DNA of 64,000 nucleotides from the NCBI GenBank assembly GCA_002371825.1, contig DFHF01000053.1, positions 62,001 through 126,000 on the forward strand, given 5' to 3'. Below, one piece after another: positions 58,956-64,000 of this stretch (position 1 is the stretch's first letter; each line of letters starts with the position of its first letter). Source of the stretch: Ruminococcus flavefaciens (GTDB lineage Bacteria; Bacillota; Clostridia; Oscillospirales; Ruminococcaceae). The position numbers and the translations under genes are program-made. Below the pieces are notes generated by a model, which searched no databases, was not told the origin of the DNA, and worked only from the letters and a program-made list of their open reading frames with translations.

Positions 58956-60830
58956 TTACAAAATTACAAACCCTATCCTTCTTGTGCAGATAAGAAGGAT
59001 AACTTTTTTTTCAATAAGCATCTGTCTCAGAAGTGTAAGATCAAATGCGTCAAGACGGTCATCCTGACAAAGATCAGCTTTTCTCCAGTCCGCCGGGGCA
59101 GCTGTTCTTCCCAGCAGGAAGTTCTGGAGATATACTGCATCAGCAATATTCAGCTCACCGTCACCGTTTATATCGCCGTAAACATCGCTGACAATGATCT
59201 CTGCGCCCATAACAGGTTCATCCATAGTACCGCCGTCCACTTCAAACTCGGACTTTAATTTTGATGTGTCCGTTTCAAGTATATAGTCTCCGGCAGGAAT
59301 ATATGAAAGTGAAGCATTGGTATCAAAATCCGGGAACTTATTGTTATTCGGTACAGCCTGTGTTCTTGATGTTACTACTGTACCCGTTGTCTGATGCTCG
59401 CAGTTCACGAATGAATCATTGAAGCTCTTTATTGTACCGCCGGATTTTATTACAGTGCAGTCATCACAGTTTTCAAAGAGATTGTACTCCGAGAAGAAAT
59501 ACGAATTTGCTCTGGAATCCTGACCCACATCTGTCTGATGCTCATAGATATTGTTATAGAGGTGTATATTGGCCTGTCTTGCCATCGGACCTCTTGCGGC
59601 ACAGTCCTTCCAGTAGTTGTTATGGAAGCTTATATTGTACTGAAGATTACTGTCATTTGCTCCCACAAGATTGGTCTTGTGATAGCCTTCATAGTAGTTA
59701 TAGCTGTTTGTAAAATACTGGCCTCTCTTGAAATCGCAGGCACCGTCTCCCTGTTTCTTGTCGGACTCTGCCGGCTTTTCTATATTCGGAACATAGAATT
59801 CATTGTTATGTATCCAGCATCTCTCAACAGAAGCTGTGACCACACCGTTTACCTGTACTCCCTCCATGCCGATAGCATCCTCAGGAACATTTCTGAAAGC
59901 TATATTCCTTACCTCAAAGCTCTTGCCGAACTCAGGAGCCGCTTCTTCACAGATGAAATGAAGTCCCCAGCCATTGATACAAGCATCTGTGCCAATGCCC
60001 TCTATTGTGATATCCTTTCCGGATCTCATTCTTGCCATAAAGCCGTTGTCGCCCTTTAGTCCTCCGAAATCAGTGGTATTATAGGCAGTCAGGCCATAAG
60101 GTGCAGTAACGTTTCCGACAATACGGATTACAAGCGGTGTACCGTCCTCGGCAAGCTTTCTGATTATCCCGCTGTTGGTGTTTACAACTGTGCTGCCGTT
60201 TGAAGTCTTTCCGCCGCCGGCATCCTGTCCTGCTGAATTGAGGATATTTCCTATACCCGATACAGTTGTACCGTCCTTTGAGGTCACTGAAACAGTGTCC
60301 TTATTTTCGTCTGTGACATAGAGGACGATCGCATTCGGCTTCAGCTCACCGCTGTCAGTATAAGCTCCAACTCCTTCAGAATAGTTAAAATGAGCGTAGC
60401 CTGAACGGTCCTGAGCAGCTACACTTATATTGCTCTTTGTGAAACTGCCCTTGGATGTACTGATAGTCACTGAATAACTTCCAGCCTTTAAGCCCGGGAT
60501 ATCAACTCTTATACCCTGACCTGTATCTCTTACAAGGTATAAAAGATCGTCTGCTGATAGACTTCCCGTTGAAGGGCCGCTGTAGGAAATACCGGTCACA
60601 TCTGAGCTGCTCAACCCCGACACGACCATGTAAAGCATTTCATTCCAGCCGCCTGCGCTCTCGACCTTTACACTGTCAGTCTCTCCGCTGTCACTCTGTG
60701 CCGCAGATGCAGTAATTGCAGAGCCTGCTCCGTCATTAAGCAAGCCTCCACGGTCTCCTGCCGTCATTGCAGCAATAAAAACTGCCGCAACAAGTGCTGC
60801 TTTTCTTTTTTTGGTGATATGATCTTTCAT
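58956..60830 (-). CDS. secreted PL1 pectate lyase with dockerin
   Basis: A 624-residue secreted enzyme. The signal peptide (about 1-40, MKDHITKKRKAALVAAVFIA...) is followed by a beta-sandwich-like N-terminal region (50-165) and a right-handed beta-helix PL1 domain (about 200-520, with IEGIGTDACINGWGLHF, VERCWIHNNEFYVPN, SFHNNYWKDCAARGPMARQ). A type I dockerin begins DINGDGELNIADAVYLQNFL and ends in a second loop DLCQDDRLDAFD. An odd hydrophobic tail VILLICTRRIGFVIL follows. ATG at 60830 after AGGGG. It cleaves pectin by beta-elimination and could be carried by a cellulosome. Confidence 0.9.
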   Translation of the reverse strand: MKDHITKKRKAALVAAVFIAAMTAGDRGGLLNDGAGSAITASAAQSDSGETDSVKVESAGGWNEMLYMVVSGLSSSDVTGISYSGPSTGSLSADDLLYLVRDTGQGIRVDIPGLKAGSYSVTISTSKGSFTKSNISVAAQDRSGYAHFNYSEGVGAYTDSGELKPNAIVLYVTDENKDTVSVTSKDGTTVSGIGNILNSAGQDAGGGKTSNGSTVVNTNSGIIRKLAEDGTPLVIRIVGNVTAPYGLTAYNTTDFGGLKGDNGFMARMRSGKDITIEGIGTDACINGWGLHFICEEAAPEFGKSFEVRNIAFRNVPEDAIGMEGVQVNGVVTASVERCWIHNNEFYVPNIEKPAESDKKQGDGACDFKRGQYFTNSYNYYEGYHKTNLVGANDSNLQYNISFHNNYWKDCAARGPMARQANIHLYNNIYEHQTDVGQDSRANSYFFSEYNLFENCDDCTVIKSGGTIKSFNDSFVNCEHQTTGTVVTSRTQAVPNNNKFPDFDTNASLSYIPAGDYILETDTSKLKSEFEVDGGTMDEPVMGAEIIVSDVYGDINGDGELNIADAVYLQNFLLGRTAAPADWRKADLCQDDRLDAFDLTLLRQMLIEKKVILLICTRRIGFVIL

Positions 60831-61025
60831 ATTTTTTCCCCTTTTCTGATCCGCATCTTCACCGTTTTTTATTTTACAGCACATATCCTCCGTATACAAT
60901 GACAGATAATACTTGATAACTGATATATTATGCTCGAAACATAGATATCCAAGCATAATATCCCTCCTCGACCCGCCTGTGATTTCCGGAGAGCTCCGGT
61001 TAAAAAAAGAGCCCACAAAAATTAA

Positions 61026-61050
61026 GAGCGCTCATTTATTCATGAGCGCC
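61026..61050 (-). terminator. intrinsic terminator after the HTH-UGD gene
   Basis: A perfect 8-bp stem GCGCTCAT (61028-61035) / ATGAGCGC (61042-61049) lies about 16 bases past the stop, with TCTTAATTTTTG following on the minus strand. A T-run also follows it on the plus strand. Confidence 0.65.
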
Positions 61051-61065
61051 CTATCCGGATTTTTT

Positions 61066-62556
61066 TTAATCTCTCTGGAAAAGATCTCTTGTATAGACTT
61101 TTTCTGATACGTCATCAAGTACGGAATCATAACGGTTTGCAACGATACATCCGCACATTTTCTTGAATTTCTTAAGGTCATTCACTACTCGTGAGCCAAA
61201 GAATGTGCTTCCGTTTTCAAGGGTAGGCTCGTAGATGACTATTGTTGCACCCTTAGCCTTTATGCGCTTCATAACTCCCTGAATAGATGACTGACGGAAA
61301 TTATCGCTGTTTGACTTCATAGTCAGACGGTATACACCCACTACTACCTGCTTCTCCATGTCACTGTCAAACTGATTATTATCCGCATAATTATAGTAGC
61401 CTGCCATTTCAAGCACACGGTCAGCGATAAAGTCCTTTCTGGTGCGGTTTGATTCAACTATAGCAGTCATCATATTCTGTGGAACGTTCTGATAGTTTGC
61501 AAGAAGCTGCTTGGTGTCCTTAGGGAGACAGTATCCGCCGTAGCCGAATGACGGGTTGTTGTAGTAGTCACCTACACGAGGGTCAAGACAAACTCCCTTG
61601 ATGATATTGGCAGTGTTGAGGTCCTTTACCTCAGCGTATGTGTCAAGCTCATTGAAATAGCTTACACGGAGTGCAAGATAGGTGTTCACAAAGAGCTTTG
61701 TAGCCTCAGCCTCAGTTGTTGCCATAAACAGTACTGGGATATCAGTCCTTACTGCACCCTGCTGAAGAAGTGCAGCGAATGTCTTTGCGGCCTCTGTATT
61801 CTTCTCATCAGAACCTACTATTATACGGCTTGGATAGAGATTATCATAGAGAGCCTTTGACTCACGGAGAAACTCCGGACTGAAGATAATATTATCCATG
61901 CCCATTTTCTCACGGACCTGTACTGTGTAGCCCACAGGGATAGTGGACTTTATGACTACAACAGGCTTCTTTTTGCAGTCCGCAGTTACCTTTTTGATAA
62001 GGGCAAGAACTGACTCAACGGCTGAACAATCGAAGAAATTTGTCTTCGGGTCATAATTAGTAGGAGCTGCAACGATAATAAAATCTGCGTCCTTGTATGC
62101 AGACTCGCCGTCAGTAGTTGCTGTAAGGGAAAGCCCCCTCTCCTCATGCTCGGCAAGGTATTTCTCAATGTAGTCATCCTGGATAGGACTTGTCCAGTTG
62201 TTTATCTTCTCAACCTTTTCAGGAACTATATCCACAGCGGTAACATCATTGTGCTGCGAGAGAAGAACTGCCAGTGAAAGTCCCACATAGCCTGTACCGG
62301 CTACTGCTATCTTCATGCGCCCGACCGCTGAAGTCTCAGCAGCATCGTCCTCAAAAAGAGGATCGCAGTCGAATCCGAGAACTTCTGAAAGCGCCAGAAG
62401 CTGGTCTACAGAAGGGGTATAGTCCTTATTTTCAAGGCGGGTGAACATTGTACGGTTGATGCCTGTCCGCTCAGCAAGAACGGTCTGTGACATTCCCAAT
62501 GCCTTTCTCTTGCTTATAACAGTTTCAGCCAGTTTTTCCAGGGAAAGATGCTTCAT
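61066..62556 (-). CDS. XRE-type HTH fused to UDP-glucose/nucleotide-sugar dehydrogenase
   Basis: A 496-residue fusion. The N-terminal helix-turn-helix of XRE type covers about 8-64 (KALGMSQTVLAERTGINRTM, FTRLENKDYTPSVDQLLALSEVL). A linker then leads to a complete UGD-type dehydrogenase from Met81. It has MKIAVAGTGYVGLSLA, the catalytic Cys343 in YGGYCLPKDTKQL, Asn and Lys residues in VIKSTIPVG and SPEFLRES, and a C-terminal UDP-binding domain. No Shine-Dalgarno precedes Met81, so the fusion is real. It oxidises a UDP-hexose (probably glucose to glucuronate) and may also bind DNA; promoter operators support autoregulation. Confidence 0.88.
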   Translation of the reverse strand: MKHLSLEKLAETVISKRKALGMSQTVLAERTGINRTMFTRLENKDYTPSVDQLLALSEVLGFDCDPLFEDDAAETSAVGRMKIAVAGTGYVGLSLAVLLSQHNDVTAVDIVPEKVEKINNWTSPIQDDYIEKYLAEHEERGLSLTATTDGESAYKDADFIIVAAPTNYDPKTNFFDCSAVESVLALIKKVTADCKKKPVVVIKSTIPVGYTVQVREKMGMDNIIFSPEFLRESKALYDNLYPSRIIVGSDEKNTEAAKTFAALLQQGAVRTDIPVLFMATTEAEATKLFVNTYLALRVSYFNELDTYAEVKDLNTANIIKGVCLDPRVGDYYNNPSFGYGGYCLPKDTKQLLANYQNVPQNMMTAIVESNRTRKDFIADRVLEMAGYYNYADNNQFDSDMEKQVVVGVYRLTMKSNSDNFRQSSIQGVMKRIKAKGATIVIYEPTLENGSTFFGSRVVNDLKKFKKMCGCIVANRYDSVLDDVSEKVYTRDLFQRD

Positions 62557-62582
62557 AACGATACCTCCTGATATATTATCCT

Positions 62583-62654
62583 TGTCATTGATAATGACAT
62601 TTATTCCAATAGATATAATACATATATTATATCAGCAGTCTTTTATAATGTCAA
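62583..62654 (-). promoter_or_regulatory. consensus promoter and palindromic operator of the HTH-UGD gene
   Basis: The minus-strand promoter TTGACA (62654-62649), 17-bp spacer and TATAAT (62631-62626) is perfect. A perfect palindrome TGTCATTGATAATGACA (62583-62599) lies at about +20 to +36, where bound protein would block transcription. The XRE-type domain of the gene product is a likely binder. Confidence 0.75.
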
Positions 62655-62713
62655 TAGATTTTCTGCAATTAATTTCATTGACCTCTGAAATTTTATACAA
62701 GTCAGGGCCATAA

Positions 62714-62730
62714 TGTCATTATCAGCGACA
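62714..62730. promoter_or_regulatory. second operator-like site TGTC...GACA
   Basis: TGTCATTATCAGCGACA has the same length, the same TGTCATT left half and the same outer TGTC/GACA arms as the palindrome at 62583. It lies about 60 bases upstream of the HTH-UGD promoter and could give cooperative binding. Confidence 0.5.
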
Positions 62731-62760
62731 TAATATTCTGATTTATGTAGACTGTCTGCT

Positions 62761-62821
62761 GTAAGTTGCATTTTTTATGGGGTAAGTTGCATTGACAGCA
62801 GAGTTGCGTTTGTGTTATCAT
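62761..62821 (+). promoter_or_regulatory. MBL-gene promoter with two LytTR-like direct repeats
   Basis: Two exact 12-bp repeats GTAAGTTGCATT (62761-62772 and 62782-62793) are 21 bases apart, with the second touching a TTGACA -35 (62792-62797). An 18-bp spacer leads to TATCAT (62816-62821). The 9-bp cores TAAGTTGCA are separated by 12 bases, the spacing known for LytTR-domain regulators, and match seven of nine consensus positions. A probable LytTR gene begins at 63951. Confidence 0.6.
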
Positions 62822-62996
62822 ATACATGATACAAACAGCAGGCCTGCTAAGGGGAGCCACCTCCGGCGGAACACCGGTTACATTTACGAGGCTGTAATTT
62901 CAGGCCCGGTAACCATATTTCCCGTTAAAGAAAGCAGCCTAATTGCAGCACCCGCTGTATATAAAAGCAAATATCCATTGAAAGAGCTGATCCCTT

Positions 62997-63773
62997 ATGC
63001 AAGATAAAAAAATCAGGATTACATGGTACGGCACAGCTTCTGTGCGGATAACAGCCGGCAGCAGCCAGCTGCTGATAGACCCGTTTTTCCCTTTTCCTGA
63101 CAGCAGGGTCAAAGTTCCGGCAGACGCTTACTGCAATTGCAGACATATACTCGTTTCCCACGGACATTTTGACCATATCGGCAGTCTATGTGACATAGTG
63201 ACCTCAGGTACTGCTGTTTACTGTACAAATGCCCCCTATAAAACTCTTTGCAAAAAAGGCATCAGAAAAGATGAGCTTCGTCTTATCAGACCGGGCTCGG
63301 TTTTCTCTGTTGGGGATATAAAGATAACTGCTTACAAGGGCAGTCATATAAGACTTAACGCCTGGGACTGTCTGAAAGCACTGTTCAGCAGACGTGTCAT
63401 ACAGAATCGTAAGGGCCTTATAGATAAGGTGCGGAAATTTTCATCCTGTCTCGAAAAGAAGGAGACTCTCTGCTATCTTGTTGAGGTGTACGGCAAGCGG
63501 ATATTTATACTCGGAAGCCTTGCTCTGTCAGATGATACCGATTATCCCGCCGGTGCTGACCTGGCATTTTTCCCTTATCAGGGAGCAAAGGATATTTGCA
63601 GGACAGCTTCGGATATCTACAGCAGACTCAGACCCAAAGCAGTTCTGCTGACACATTTCGATGATACCTTCCCGCCGTTCAGCTCGGAGATAGATACATC
63701 AGAATTTGAAGAACACTTAAAAAAATGTGCAGCTGTCTATAAGCTCAGCCACGGCAGCTCACTGGAAATATAG
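62997..63773 (+). CDS. MBL-fold metallohydrolase
   Basis: A 258-residue metallo-beta-lactamase-fold protein of the UlaG/beta-lactamase_3 type. The N-terminus is ITWYGTASVRI, the metal motif HGHFDH (His55, His57, Asp59, His60) follows, and further His/Asp ligands lie near GSH (about 115) and in LLTHFDD. No signal peptide. The ATG at 62997 has only a weak Shine-Dalgarno and overlaps the end of an upstream open frame (62990-63007), suggesting coupled translation. The substrate is unknown. Confidence 0.85.
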   Translation: MQDKKIRITWYGTASVRITAGSSQLLIDPFFPFPDSRVKVPADAYCNCRHILVSHGHFDHIGSLCDIVTSGTAVYCTNAPYKTLCKKGIRKDELRLIRPGSVFSVGDIKITAYKGSHIRLNAWDCLKALFSRRVIQNRKGLIDKVRKFSSCLEKKETLCYLVEVYGKRIFILGSLALSDDTDYPAGADLAFFPYQGAKDICRTASDIYSRLRPKAVLLTHFDDTFPPFSSEIDTSEFEEHLKKCAAVYKLSHGSSLEI

Positions 63774-63804
63774 CACAGCATTACCAACAAATTTACTTTA
63801 TGAT

Positions 63805-63933
63805 ATTGATGTGCCGATCAAATCCTGAAGAATAGATGCACAGGATTTTTGTTGTGAGGCAAGGCAAGGATCCTAAGGCAGTATTGCGGAAAAAAACAAG
63901 CAGATAACCTCAAGAGACAGCTGGTACATCAAT
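63805..63933 (+). repeat. MITE-like dispersed repeat, copy D (full length)
   Basis: A 129-base copy from ATTGATGTGCCGATCAAATC to CTGGTACATCAAT, containing the complete interior (CAGGATTTTTGTTGTGAGGC and AAAAACAAGCAGATAACC). It lies between the MBL gene and the start of the LytTR gene. Confidence 0.8.
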
Positions 63934-63950
63934 ATAAGCGGAGGACGATC

Positions 63951-64000
63951 ATGAGAATTATAATCGAATCCCCTCAGCCTGATGACGAGGATGTGGTCAT
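63951..64000 (+). CDS. probable LytTR-family DNA-binding protein (N-terminal fragment)
   Basis: The ATG at 63951 follows GGAGGACGATC at good spacing and encodes MRIIIESPQPDDEDVV up to the window edge. This wording is typical of the start of small stand-alone LytTR transcription factors in Clostridia, but only 16 residues are visible. The LytTR-like direct repeats upstream of the MBL gene support the idea. Confidence 0.5.
   Translation, partial: MRIIIESPQPDDEDVV

Overview
The window looks like a chromosomal segment of a fibrolytic Ruminococcus or a close relative (Clostridia, Oscillospiraceae/Ruminococcaceae). The grounds are two secreted proteins ending in type I dockerins (a PL1 pectate lyase and a leucine-rich-repeat/transglutaminase protein), a two-subunit transketolase, SpoVT, Gram-positive Shine-Dalgarno sites with several TTG/GTG starts, and a Firmicutes-type gene order around divIVA and mutSL. 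The species assignment is an inference.

Layout. 1-5.8 kb holds a divergent peptide deformylase, a GT-B-like protein and a divergently transcribed TetR / GPH symporter / GH36 alpha-galactosidase operon. 5.8-10.9 kb holds cysK, split transketolase, a lipoprotein and a HAD phosphatase. 10.9-31.4 kb is a long minus-strand housekeeping block: miaB, two lipoproteins, ylbF, mutS, mutL, miaA, hfq, an HlyD-like protein, yggS, sepF, ylmH, divIVA, ileS, lspA, rluD. It couples mismatch repair, tRNA modification, division-site proteins and lipoprotein maturation.

32.4-40.9 kb on the plus strand is the most interesting part. A GntR regulator and an nfeD/stomatin pair are followed by a four-gene cluster: two zinc-ribbon/TPR-like/TIR proteins with C-terminal membrane helices, an SPFH protein carrying four C-terminal zinc ribbons, and a four-helix membrane protein. 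I read it as a membrane-scaffolded TIR signalling module; its function is not established by the sequence.

41-53 kb is an AT-rich accessory region: an intact IS256-family element with an 8-bp target duplication, two broken genes not visible as simple ORFs, the dockerin LRR/transglutaminase protein, paired WYL regulators behind a consensus promoter and a leader terminator, and two very small overlapping membrane ORFs. 53-59 kb carries a NarL-type two-component system, a YgjP-like metallopeptidase and an ECF sigma / anti-sigma / DUF4097 operon with a matching ECF promoter. 59-64 kb carries the PL1 pectate lyase, an HTH-UDP-glucose dehydrogenase fusion with candidate autoregulatory operators, an MBL-fold hydrolase behind LytTR-like repeats, and the start of a probable LytTR gene.

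Two dispersed non-coding repeat families occur: a MITE-like repeat (about 126-129 bp when full length, ends TTGATGTACCAA/TTGGTACATCAA, four copies including one truncated and one deleted) and a REP-like palindrome ending in (C)TACAAA (six copies). No rRNA, tRNA or CRISPR array was seen.
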